A DNA stretch of 64,000 bases from Sporodiniella umbellata (taxonomy: Eukaryota > Mucoromycota > Mucoromycetes > Mucorales > Rhizopodaceae): positions 122,001-186,000 of the forward strand of contig JAIXMR010000041.1 in assembly GCA_025677835.1 (NCBI GenBank). The letters run 5' to 3'. The position numbers were made by a program, and so were the translations under genes. The notes beneath the pieces were generated by a model. The model saw only the letters and a program-made list of their open reading frames with translations, made no database searches and was not told the origin of the DNA. Shown in pieces: positions 36,765 through 47,422 of the stretch. How positions within the stretch are numbered: the first letter of the stretch is position 1; each line of letters starts with the position of its first letter.

Positions 36765-38760
36765 TTACGCTTCAGTAATAGCCATCGTTCGTTTTTGGTT
36801 ATTGGACCACAGCAGCACCCCAAGATCGCGAGCGTACTTTTCTGCGGCATCAAAATCTGCTTGTACATTAAACTCGTGGTACAAATAAGCTAAAAACAAA
36901 TTGTGTCAATATCCAAGGTTTTATTTTAAAGCACTCACATGCTGTTGGTTTCAGTCTGTTTCGTTCCATTTCCCATAGTCTAATTTGGTCTATTACTGTT
37001 AAAGGTAGAACGGGAATCTAAGTGCCATATTAATAAGTTTTGTTTCTCGAAAGATTTAAAAGTGATACCTCTTTTCTCATTTGCGGATGCGCGTGTGATT
37101 GTAAGTAGTATATGATCTGGAACCGTTTCAATAAGTAAACATGCTAAAACTTTCTGTCTTTAGTGTGCTTTTACCTGCTCAGCTGTAATACCTTTCATCA
37201 GTGCATTTCTAATACTTTCACGGGTAATCACACCGGTCACCATGTTTCTAAACCGTGATTGAAGATTGACAAATAAATTAAGGACGGCAATCTGGAGTGG
37301 TGAGTCTAAACGACACAGTTAGAAGCCAAAAGTTAGAGCGTGCTTTTTTTTTCTTCTCAAGAAGCAACCTGAATATGCATAGAGCTTGTAGTTTGTTTCT
37401 AAAATAATAAATCCTTGATCTACGTTCTCGCCTTCTGTTGTGTCTTCTATACTTCCCTCTTGCGCTTTCTGGCTGCTTTTTCCAGTGACAGCAAGTGCTG
37501 ATTTGCCTGAGGTAAGCGTAGTAGCTAACCGTGTCGGGTAATATCTTTTGGAATGTTTCTGTTCAAAAGCACCTTAATTTATCGCTCTTTTTTTTCTCTT
37601 TTTTCCTACCTTCCGTTGGTATACAATGCCATAATCGCGTAAATCCTCCAACATTTGCAACTGCGTTTGAGTTAAAGTATCTACAGAATAGTTCTTTAAA
37701 TACAGTTTAGTGATATATTTTGCTACAAAAACCGTGTTTTGCTTTTACTTCGCCTAGTTCTAATGATCCAAGTTGAAAGAAGAAATTCAGAACTTCCACC
37801 AGATCCATTTGAAGGACCTGAAAACATATTTAGCGTACATCTTCTTTTCTTGGACACTTCAAAAACTATATAAATACCTCTGCCATGTCCAAATACTGCA
37901 ACAAAAATGCCCAGACTTGTGTATTGACGTCTTGGAGAAGAAATTGAAAACCTTTGTTAGTGATCTGTAATTGGCCGCCAACCTCAGTACTAGAGGTATG
38001 TAAATAGTATAAATGTCTTTATCCTCTTTCTTTTCTTTTTCTTTATGTACTTGTTTTGCATAAGTTTACTGCGTTCCAGTAAATTCAATACACCTCGACT
38101 AGGCTTTTTTGTTAGCGATGTTCCTACCATATAGTGGAGAATAGCCTCCCATTGATTTGTTGCATAATGGTCTAAAAAAGCAACGTCAACCGGGTGTTTG
38201 TCTGGCGCTGAACAAGGCAACCCAAATGATTGTTGAGTTCCTCTATTGTTTGTCAGAAAAGAGATTCGAGGTGACCTTACTAGATTACATTACCCTCCTG
38301 TAAGTGCATTTTGAAACTGCTTTTTGAAAATATCGTTCATCATTAAAGCGTGTTCTTTCTGCTCAACGATTCGAAGACTAGCGAGTTTCTGCAACGCCTC
38401 TGCTAGCTTTCTATTGTCTTGATCAGTAAAACACGTCAAAAGCCTTAAAATTTGCAGTACCTTTCTCCGTCTTTGTTCACCCAAGAGTGGACATCGTTAA
38501 CGGACATAGGCGTCTTTGTATATAGTAGAGACATGACCAAATGTCTTCCAATACTTGGAAGCAATCTGCGTACAAAAAAAAAAAGCAAAACAAAACAGAG
38601 AAATGACAACTTTAACAATACTATTAACATTTTCAAAAGTTCTCGCTGACCTAAAAATAGCTAAACAGGTTGAAGGCTTTTCGAACAATCTCATAAAAGT
38701 TGTTGTTGGAAGCGTTTCCAAATGCTCATATATGCTTGTCTTAAAATTGTCCACAGACAT
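36765..38760 (-). CDS. TFB2: TFIIH core subunit Tfb2/p52
   Basis: Multi-exon minus-strand gene read from [18 protein letters not shown] (ATG at 38760) to MAITEA. Ordered conserved blocks: [12 protein letters not shown], then after an intron [170 protein letters not shown]; and a C-terminal domain [26 protein letters not shown], the part that binds Tfb5. Tfb2 anchors and stimulates the XPB helicase in transcription initiation and nucleotide excision repair. At least nine short introns; some internal exon ends were not fixed base by base. Confidence 0.88.
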
Positions 38761-39600
38761 GTCACTTTTTTTTTTTTTTTTTTTTTGCTTGAAAAGGAAG
38801 AGAGATTGAATTTGAATCACATACGTTTTTTTATAGGTGACTGCGATTGCTTCGCTGGATTTAAGATGGGTGCAATACCTCAATAATCTGTTCTGGCTCC
38901 CTCTTTTTATGAGGGTTGTTATTGGGCCTTACAGCTTTTGAAAGACAGTATCAGTTTTAGCCTTAGAAAAGCAAAAGCAAAATGCTTTAAAAGTGCAAGT
39001 GCTCCAAAAGTCAGAATTCAAAGACCTCTTTATACTCACGTGTATTTAAAAAGATCCTCAACATGGAAGTTGTCAGTTTCGACGCTTAATCCGAGCACAG
39101 ATAACTTGTCTCTTTAGCTTTACAAAGGCAGTTAAACCAATGAAATAACTACCGTTACCCAACAGACTATGAAAAGCACAAAAACGACAAATTAATTGTT
39201 TTTAATTTTGTCACTTCGTTTATATAAATACCTCCTCTTACAACGCATAGGACTTTTCTTTTGCTTAATCGACTGCTGATTCAAGGCAACACTTAATGCG
39301 GTGCTCAACACTATATAACTGCAAAAATATTCTATACGACATGTGTTAACTTCGCACATATTTAAGTTTGAAGTACAAAAAAAAAAGGAGGCTATTTTTG
39401 ATTGTTGTTTTACTTAAAAATGCCTTCAAGTACTTATACGATTTTATTATCGTGTAGTTGTCCGTTCTCAATAAGAAATAATTAAAAATAGCTGTTCACT
39501 GAACTATTCAGCACCACTTAATATATAATAGTGACAGTAATCGAAAATATGTTTTTTATTTGTTACTTGCCTACTATATAAAAAATAGGGTTTATGAACT
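38761..39600. other. intergenic between TFB2 and left inverted repeat
   Basis: Poly(T) at 38766-38787 in the TFB2 leader, then AT-rich sequence. The text around 38870-39350 includes GT/AG-like signals but I could not assemble a gene. Confidence 0.4.
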
Positions 39601-39926
39601 GCCAAAATGATGTTGCAGAAAAAAAGTTGAAGTGTCGCACGTTTTTAGACAAGAGTGTCGCATAATTCTAGAAAAGAGTGTTGTGCTTTTTAAAAATAAG
39701 ATGTCCTACAGTGCCTATGGTATCAGTTTGCAGCTTTGTAGATTTTTTTGCAGATTTATGACATCTCATTTTGCGTTTCTATTTTTTCAATTTGCTCTTT
39801 AAACTGTTCTCTAATAAACACTTGATATGTTTTCAATTTCAGGCAAGATAATTTATAGAAACGGTTAAGAAAATTTCGATACCGAAGACGGAAAAGAAGC
39901 AATGAACTGGAAGTAGGATGTAGATC
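39601..39926 (+). repeat. left long inverted repeat (IR-L)
   Basis: Starts gccaaaatgatg and ends near gaagtaggatgtagat. The reverse complement of 47048-47422 matches it along its length, with scattered mismatches and about 45-50 bases missing here after the gtagatttttttgc motif. Near the outer end are three short direct subrepeats (GTGTCGCA, GTGTCGCA, GTGTTGTG; about 39632, 39655 and 39678), each followed by a T-rich/TAGA stretch. Confidence 0.8.
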
Positions 39927-40180
39927 CAGAAATGTAAATTGTATTTCACCAATTGGGTATTTTTATATATTATTTTACGATATGGTAGGATTAGGTTTCA
40001 AATACAACACGTTGAACAAACTTGATACTGTCATTAACTCTGATAATAGTGGCCTTTTTTGACTACTTAAGGAATCCCTTGCCTTGGTAAAAATAAAGAA
40101 ACAAAATAAAGAAACTCGATAACACGTATTGTCTTAGTTGTAATAATACAATTTGAATAAGCAGATTTTATTCTCAACAT

Positions 40181-42063
40181 TTATTCTGTACTCTTTCTGT
40201 GTGGGGTCATGAAGACATTGTTGAGCTGGATGGGGGGAGGGGAGAGCCTTGATGACTTGTTGCCATCTTCTTCGCATATCTCAACAAGAGAATACCTTCG
40301 TTTGTTGCTGTATAAAGATTTTATGGCTGTAGCAGATAGCTTTGCAAGATGTGACTTCCACAAATACAAATGCTTCAAGGTGCTTCTCAAACTGTCCAAC
40401 TCAAATGTATCTGTCGGTATATGAAGATCAGCGATTTTTTGAGAAAACATGACGTCTTCATAGCAGCACATCTGGGTCATATAACCGCTGTTTCCAACAA
40501 AATCAAAGGATAATATTTGATTGCTAGAGTTCCTTGTCAAGGAGTTGATGCTGCTTAAGATACAGGAGTTTATTCTAGCATTTTTGTTTTGTTGGTGAGT
40601 AGCCACTGATTTACTTGGATCTTGTCTTTTAAATTCTATGCTGCATAGTTCAACAATGACTCCTAAACGGCTGCAGTTAACAATCAAGTCAACCCTTCTC
40701 CCAAACTCAGCTAGCTCATCTTCTTCCATTATGCTGCACAATGAATCTCTTGTCGAAACGCAAACGCTTTCGCCATCTGACAAATTAAGCTCAGTATCGT
40801 CCAAAATCACGTCCAGCAACTCTTCAAACTTCCTCAAATAGGCCAACTCAGACTTGGGTGAATCGCCCTTCCAGAAACGAAAGCCTCTAACACTAGTAAA
40901 AAAAAAGCGAAGAATAAATATAACAAGTATTTAACTAACAATAAAAAAAAAAGCTTACATAATCTCTACTACGTTCAACAGCTGGTATTTTGGTGAGCGT
41001 TTGTTTGACTCTTTGTATTTAAGTTCATCAATCAACGTATGCAACTTATCTGGATTGAAGGTTATTGTATACAGCTCAAGCTGATCAAGCACTTCATCTA
41101 TCATTATGTTCATATTATCATCAAATTCAAGTTCATCTTTCTTTTGCTGTCTAATAAGACTTATTTTTTTCATTTCATCAGTAGGAATCAATGATTGATA
41201 TATATTTCTTAAATATGGATTGGTGAAATTTAAGATGTTGGACAATGAGAGCTTCAGTAGTTCAGTTGATATAAAGTCAATACTCTCTTGTTGTATTATT
41301 GAGTGAGCTTTTTTGTAAAGAATGTGTTTGATGCTGTTGTTGTGTTCTTTTCCAGGGATATTTATAGTATCAACTATATGTTTTGGATCTAGTAGTTTTG
41401 TTATGGCCATATTTCTAACCTTGCGTGCATAGTTCTCATGTTCGTTTTTTTCAGCTATCAAACTAGTTTCATCTTCTATGGTTCGCTCTTCCATTTCACT
41501 GCTTCTGTTTTCATCTTCAGCATTTTCTTCTTCTTCTGCAGAGCTTTCGTCGTTGGTTTCTTCTTTTGTACTACCACTCCTTTTCAGCAGCCTGACAGAA
41601 CTTTGAGACTGATTACCAATTGCCGTGATAGACGCAGCTGAAATTTGCGCTTGTGAGTTTTTCTAAACATAATGAAGCTGGTTAAAAACTTGTTTAATAA
41701 CAATGATATTTTTTTTTCACCAATGCTTTTGCTTGAATAAATATTCTTTTGAAAACAGCTGTTGTCTTCTTTCCTCTATTTTGAATCGATTATTAGTTTT
41801 GATAGCTTCGGTACCGCAGTCGAAAATAAAAAATACCTGGATGCAGTTTGAATTTTAGGCCTTTCAGCTGTTATAACATTATTATAGTAATTGATCCATT
41901 TATTTTGTAATTGGAGACTAGTTTCAAATGGAATGCTTGCAGATCTTTCAATGATCTCATTTTCTTTCTCTGTAGCAAATCTGGCAAATGTCGGATGTGT
42001 AACTTTTTGAAGGTAATTCTTATTAATAAAATGGTACTGAGGGTTGTTGTTTTTGATTTCCAT
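40181..42063 (-). CDS. PD-(D/E)XK nuclease-like protein (Mucorales-type family)
   Basis: Exons 42063-41815, 41662-40959 and 40892-40181 join in phase to 554 aa. The N-terminal half is charged, with an acidic linker (EETNDESSAEEEEN) and a helical region. The C-terminal domain begins GFRFWKGDSPKSELAYLRKFEELLDVIL and contains GRRVDLIV...VELCSIEFKRQ. D386, E404 and K406 give a D-x(n)-E-x-K pattern after a helix, as in PD-(D/E)XK nucleases. The rest is helical and rich in Leu/Lys. I recall similar hypothetical proteins being common in Mucorales genomes, but cannot verify it here. It is divergent from the recombinase-like gene (343 bp apart). Nuclease activity is inference; a DNA-processing role in element mobility is a guess. 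Confidence 0.65.
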
Positions 42064-42406
42064 TTCTATCTGACAGTTTATGAGTGTCGATATGTATTGT
42101 TTATATTGTCAACCAATGAGTAACGCTACGGGATGAAAGGTAAACCCTTTATAATTTATAACGACAGTTCCTTCCCATAATCTTTCTAGATTTTATAGTG
42201 ACGTCACCAATGTATTTAGTGGTAAATTTCTCTCTTGCCTCTATCTATCGTAGGGCTGTGGGAATTTAAAATCTAAAAAGATTTATTAAAAAAAGCACGT
42301 TGTAAGTTTTTTGGCAACTTACACCTTTGATTATTTACTTATTTTTTCTTCTATTACAACATTACCAAGTCGTCATTATATAATATTATAAGGGAAAAGA
42401 TACTAG
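42064..42406. other. shared divergent promoter of the element genes
   Basis: 343 bp between the two start codons, AT-rich, with TATA-like sequence near 42377-42386 for the plus-strand gene. No repeat seen. Confidence 0.4.
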
Positions 42407-43534
42407 ATGTGTCGATACTCTGTATCTAAACAAAGGATTCGTGGCGATCCTATCACGTATCGTAAATACTTGGAATCTATTGATTCCAGTTTAGACCAAG
42501 GGCAAAGCAAAAAAAGAGAAAGAAACGAACTACGTAAGTTAAAAATAATAACTTTAAATACATTGAAAATAACGTTTGCCTGTAGAAACCGAAGCACAAG
42601 TTGCGCAATTTATCAATGAAGTATACCGTTATGACGAACCCAAAAACCTCGAAATTTATCATAAAAAATCAATATCCACAAAAGACGTCTATAACACAAT
42701 AAAAAGATATAGTATAGTCTTCGAGACGCGAACATCTCAATCATTTGCTGTCTGGTGCAAAAATAGGCGATTATCATTTTTAAATGGGAGAGAAACCAGA
42801 CGAGATGGAATTCGTTCAAGAGAATTATATACTATGGAAGATGCTTATTATGGTAATTCTGAAAAGCATAATTGAAAAAAAAAAAAGTCATGGCTAATAT
42901 GTTTCTTGGTAGATGATTTAATTGAGTCTATCTGCAGCTATTTACCCAACTACCAAGAATCGTTGAGAAATTTAATTCACAATGGATATGAAATCATAGG
43001 CTATGCCCGGAAGTCTCCCACTATTGATAATATTGACACTAGAACCAGACTTCTTCAAGCTATGGTGGACAATTTACATGAACGATCATTTACCAGCAAA
43101 GTATATGTATCCACCAACAGTTACTCATCCACTCCATTTTTTGAACGAGATTTGAAAAACAAAGATAGTATAATTGATAAATTGAGTCAAGTCACAGGGA
43201 ATACACAGGGTAAAATAAAACTTAAATATAATATGTGCAAACTCTAAACGATCATATTTAATGTTTAATTCAATTCGTTATAGACATGTTGATATATCTG
43301 AAATCAATCAAGCACAATGTTTGTTTGGTCTCAATCGACTTTGCTGGGTTAACAACTAGAACTCAGGACATAATTCAGCTTATTGAAACTAATCCTGCAA
43401 TCAAAAAAATAGCCATAGAGACATTTACTGTTGCTAATGAGCTCTTCCTATTTGATACTGATAGCTTGAAAGCAGATACTGAATTACTAGAAAAGTTCAA
43501 TAGTAGAAAGAAAAGTATACAAAGATCGAAATAG
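42407..43534 (+). CDS. protein with serine-recombinase-like core
   Basis: Exons 42407-42533, 42586-42852, 42913-43209 and 43284-43534 give 313 aa. After an N-terminal region with charged and possible helix-turn-helix segments (DVYNTIKRYSIVF, FAVWCKNRRLSF), residues 159-190 read IIGYARKSPTIDN...RTRLLQAMVDNL. This matches strand 1 of the resolvase fold, with Ser166 in the R-x-S slot and a following helix. Later VCLVSIDFAGLTTRTQDIIQLI resembles the DRL...R strand-helix of serine recombinases, but the Arg right after Asp is absent. IAIETF follows, and the C-terminus is EKFNSRKKSIQRSK. IS607-type serine transposases exist in some eukaryotes, and I recall this YARKS family in Rhizopus/Mucor. Catalysis is uncertain given the altered motif. 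Confidence 0.65.
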
Positions 43535-43634
43535 TTAATATTACTTGTATATCTCTTTTTATTATAATACTTTTGACAATGTTCAAAAATAAAGAGAATG
43601 GTAGGGAGTCCTACTTCAAAATTTTTAGTTCCAA

Positions 43635-43972
43635 TTACGGTTTGGTGTTAGAGGTATTGGTCGAATATAAATGATACGAATGAGGATTTTCGTAAATTCT
43701 TTCTAATGAAACCAAGATGGGTTGGTTTGGATTGATGTTGTAGCAAATTTCAACAGCATTAAAATCTTCGATTCGTCCTTTATACTTCTTGACATTTTCT
43801 TCAGTATATTCGACGTAGAAAAACATGCAGATTGCTTGGTCTCTTGATATTTCCATTGAATTTAATACATAGAGTTGAAAATCTTCAAATGTCTTTTTTA
43901 ATGGGTTGTTACCATAAATTTGAATGGGCAGTCTCAGTACCAGATGAACAGTGGGTTCAGAAAAGTAACTAA
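43635..43972 (-). pseudogene. partial gene, last exon of unknown protein
   Basis: From an acceptor at about 43973 (AATTTCAG) a frame encodes SYFSEPTVHLVLRLPIQIYG, then NNPLKKTFEDFQLYVLNSMEI, and ends SYHLYSTNTSNTKP before the stop at 43635. Upstream coding-like sequence (NASTVTLLKKLV) runs into a stop without a usable donor, so the 5' part looks broken or missed. It lies tail to tail with the recombinase-like gene, 100 bp apart. Family not recognised. Confidence 0.45.
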
Positions 43973-44273
43973 CTGAAATTTAAAAAGCGACCAATTTTTT
44001 CAGTAAAGTGACGGTGGAAGCGTTGTACACTAAATTATCTATAAAAAAAAAAACTATAGGTTTACAAATAGAGATTATAGTCACGTGATGTAGAGATCTA
44101 TTAGAAAAGAGATAACGTTGTTTGTTTTAGGGTATAACGTATTCATTTCATATCGTTACTCTATAGAGGAAAAAAATATGCTCGTGATAAAGTCTTTCTT
44201 TTAGGAAATGTTACGCAAATTTCTTTAAACAACCATATAACATAATAACCGCAAAGCTATTTATAGTTGTGTA

Positions 44274-44503
44274 AGAGCGTCTATAGCAGTACGTGTGTAA
44301 AAAAATAGTCAAACGTGTGCAAAAATTATGTGGCTAAATTTTACATAGGCATTGCCCCACAGTGGTCAGTGTATATTTACCCAAGGGCTACACATTTTGA
44401 CAAACATATGTATATTTAGTCACCGTTTATACATACCACTGGGAGCGAATTGTGTGTAAATTTAGGTTTTAACCGCTTTTACACGTACCACTGTAGATGC
44501 TCT
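44274..44503. mobile_element. MITE-like element with ~28-bp terminal inverted repeats
   Basis: Left end agagcgtctatagcagtacg and, reading inward from the right, agagcatctacagtggtacg match except for a few transitions; both continue gtgtaaaa (with a 2-base difference). The 230-bp interior has no ORF but repeats the CAGTGGTAYGTRTAAA motif in both orientations. Flanks are gtgta on the left and aatat on the right, so no clear duplication. Confidence 0.6.
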
Positions 44504-45064
44504 AATATGTTGGCTTAGTAGTTTCATGATGTAAAAAAAGAGTGTCTTTCCCTCCTTTTTACTTTTTTTTAATATTTATACTTTTTCTATTCGATGTTTT
44601 ACATTGTTTCTAGATGATTCCTGAAGGATAATCTAAACGTTTCCAGGTTTTTTAATACTTCTACAAGATTCCTTTGCCCAATGATAATTAGCCTTTATTT
44701 CATTATGCATTTTTGATAATCATTATAAGTTGAAAGTTACTCAAAAAATGCAAAAAAGACAAAGAGTTACTTATGGCTATTCTTTTTTTGACATTCATCG
44801 AGCTGATCAAATAAAATGTTGAGTAACGAGATTGCTTAATAATTGTGTATACAGAATGCGAAGAAAAAACAACACATAGAAGTAACATCAATTGATATGC
44901 ATCGTAATAATATACGTCCTTGATCTTATCTTTGTGAGCATGACCATGCATTAATGATGTAGAAATTAGAGGTAAATGGCTTCAAAATCAGGAATATGGC
45001 ATTTTTAGTAATTTTATTTTTACCGATTGCATGATAATATGCAATAGGCAGGACATACAATCAG
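44504..45064. other. non-coding stretch inside the proposed element
   Basis: AT-rich; an 82-codon minus-strand frame (44703-44951) has no recognisable features. No repeat seen. Confidence 0.4.
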
Positions 45065-45480
45065 TTATCTGGAGATCGTATCTAGGCTTGAGCTCCGTCT
45101 CGTGTTATTGTTGTACTTCAAGACTAGCTTTGGTGATTTTTCGAAATCTTGGTACGACTTGAAGACATTTTCCAGCATATAGAGGTCCAGTGCCAGTGAA
45201 ACCTCTATTGGGTTTTCGAGATGAGTTGTACTGTTCGCTTTAACACTGACGCATTCCGTTCACAGCCTATTCACTATAGTATCAGCAACATTACTATAAG
45301 TCATTACTCACTACTGTCAGATCAAACAAAGCGATAATAGGTTCAGGTTTTGAGCTTTTAAATAAAAACTGGCTATAATATGAAGCACCAATCTTAAGGA
45401 AGACCGCGGGAATTCCAACTGTGTTTTCACTAAGGACGCAGAAAGTCTGCCACAGGTGCATTAGCGGGCATCATCTGCTA
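45065..45480 (-). pseudogene. 3' end of a gene whose exon seeded the 313-bp array
   Basis: On the minus strand, one frame runs out of the first array copy into unique sequence: TFCVLSENTVGIPAVFLKIG, then ASYYSQFLFKSSKPEPIIALFDLTV. After a likely intron starting GTGAGT, coding-like sequence resumes: TECVSVKANSTTHLENPIEV, SLALDLYMLENVFKSYQDFE and a stop at 45065. The acceptor is not clear, so the second part may be shifted. In the array copies the same frame is interrupted by stops. Family not recognised. Confidence 0.45.
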
Positions 45481-46907
45481 CTCTTATCTGCTAACAAGGA
45501 GCACCATATCCCTACAAGGAAATAAGAGATTCCTACGTTGTTGGCAAAGAAGCCTACACCGAATTCTACACAGTAAGGATGTTCAAAAATGTTCATCAAT
45601 ACTACTTCTAAAATTTGATTGAATAAAGCAAAAAAAGAAAAAAGAAAAACATACCCAGCAAGAAAGAAAACAGAGTTCAATCAATAACTACGCTACTCGC
45701 ACAATCTTAAGGAAGACCGCGGGAATTCCAACTGTGTTTTCACTAAGGACGCAGAAAGTCTGCCACAGGTGCATTAGCGGGCATCATCTGCTACTCTTAT
45801 CTGCTAACAAGGAGCACCATATCCCTACAAGGAAATAAGAGATTCCTACGTTGTTGGCAAAGAAGCCTACACCGAATTCTACACAATAAGGATGTTCAAA
45901 AATGTTCATCAATACTACTTCTAAAATTTGATTGAATAAAGCAAAAAAAGAAAAAAGAAAAACATACCCAGCAAGAAAGAAAACAGAGTTCAATCAATAA
46001 CTACGCTACTCGCACAATCTTAAGGAAGACCGCGGGAATTCCAACTGTGTTTTCACTAAGGACGCAGAAAGTCTGCCACAGGTGCATTAGCGGGCATCAT
46101 CTGCTACTCTTATCTGCTAACAAGGAGCACCATATCCCTACAAGGAAATAAGAGATTCCTACGTTGTTGGCAAAGAAGCCTACACCGAATTCTACACAAT
46201 AAGGATGTTCAAAAATGTTCATCAATACTACTTCTAAAATTTGATTGAATAAAGCAAAAAAAGAAAAAAGAAAAACATACCCAGCAAGAAAGAAAACAGA
46301 GTTCAATCAATAACTACGCTACTCGCACAATCTTAAGGAAGACCGCGGGAATTCCAACTGTGTTTTCACTAAGGACGCAGAAAGTCTGCCACAGGTGCAT
46401 TAGCGGGCATCATCTGCTACTCTTATCTGCTAACAAGGAGCACCATATCCCTACAAGGAAATAAGAGATTCCTACGTTGTTGGCAAAGAAGCCTACACCG
46501 AATTCTACACAGTAAGGATGTTCAAAAATGTTCATCAATACTACTTCTAAAATTTGATTGAATAAAGCAAAAAAAGAAAAAAGAAAAACATACCCAGCAA
46601 GAAAGAAAACAGAGTTCAATCAATAACTACGCTACTCGCACAATCTTAAGGAAGACCGCGGGAATTCCAACTGTGTTTTCACTAAGGACGCAGAAAGTCT
46701 GCCACAGGTGCATTAGCGGGCATCATCTGCTACTCTTATCTGCTAACAAGGAGCACCATATCCCTACAAGGAAATAAGAGATTCCTACGTTGTTGGCAAA
46801 GAAGCCTACACCGAATTCTACACAGTAAGGATGTTCAAAAATGTTCATCAATACTACTTCTAAAATTTGATTGAATAAAGCAAAAAAAGAAAAAAGAAAA
46901 ACATACC
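45389..46907. repeat. 313-bp tandem (satellite-like) array, 4.85 copies
   Basis: Copies start at 45389, 45702, 46015, 46328 and 46641, each beginning caatcttaaggaagaccgcg. Copies are almost identical; one visible variant is cacagtaagg in copies 1, 4 and 5 against cacaataagg in copies 2 and 3. The last copy stops at acatacc. A degraded stub (acttgcgtaatcctaaggaagaccg) at about 46911-46936 follows after a deletion. Every full copy carries the same 69-codon minus-strand frame. Confidence 0.97.
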
Positions 46908-47047
46908 ACTACTTGCGTAATCCTAAGGAAGACCGTCACAGGTATGTCAGTGTTGATTTTTTTTTCCTTTTGTCGTCATCAACCAGTGACAGTCTATAAA
47001 AAGCTAGGTCGCTTTCCACTTTCTATCAGGTTTTCTAAACTGTATGA

Positions 47048-47422
47048 ATCTACATCTTACTTCCAGTTCATTGCTTCTTTTCCGTCTTCAGTATCGAAAT
47101 TTCCTTAACCGTTTTTACAAATAATCCTGCCTGAAATTGAAAACATATCAAGTATTTATTAGAGAAAGGTTTAAAGAGCACATTGAAAAAATAAAAACCA
47201 AAATGAGATGTAATAAATCTGCGAATTGAGAAAAAGAAAGACGTAAATTGCAAATTGAAAGTTGTAAATCCGCAAAAAAATCTACAAAGCTGCAAACTGA
47301 TACCATAGACACTGTAGGACATCTTATTTTTAAAAAGCACAACACTCTTTTCTAGAATTATGCGACACTCTTGTCTAAAAACGTGCGACACTTCAACTTT
47401 TTTTCTGCGACATCATTTTGGC
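47048..47422 (-). repeat. right long inverted repeat (IR-R)
   Basis: Reverse complement of IR-L. It has the same outer end (gccaaaatgatg read inward), the same GTGTCGCA subrepeats, the gtatcagtttgcagctttgtag motif, and the inner end gaactggaagtaagatgtag. This copy keeps about 45-50 bases that IR-L lacks. Confidence 0.8.

Larger units (their letters stand above)
39601..47422. mobile_element. proposed 7.8-kb element bounded by long inverted repeats
   Basis: The outer boundaries are the ends of the paired repeats IR-L and IR-R. Between them are a divergent gene pair (nuclease-like and recombinase-like), gene fragments, a MITE-like insertion and a 313-bp tandem array. Neighbouring conserved genes (TFB2 to the left; DHODH and SCC3 to the right) are intact, so the block looks inserted. 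I could not find a convincing target-site duplication: bases outside are tgaact on the left and aaaagg on the right. The element may instead be two insertions of one short repeat in opposite orientation, which is the main alternative. Confidence 0.45.

Noticed and set aside
45471..46619. Four identical 69-aa hydrophobic ORFs as separate genes
   Set aside because: They are the same frame repeated by the 313-bp array, part of it through intron-like sequence, so they are a by-product of duplication.
45389..46907. CRISPR array
   Set aside because: The repeats are contiguous 313-bp units without spacers, in a eukaryotic genome.
47068..47391. 107-codon minus-strand frame in IR-R
   Set aside because: It lies wholly inside the inverted repeat, is Phe-rich, and is not kept open in IR-L.
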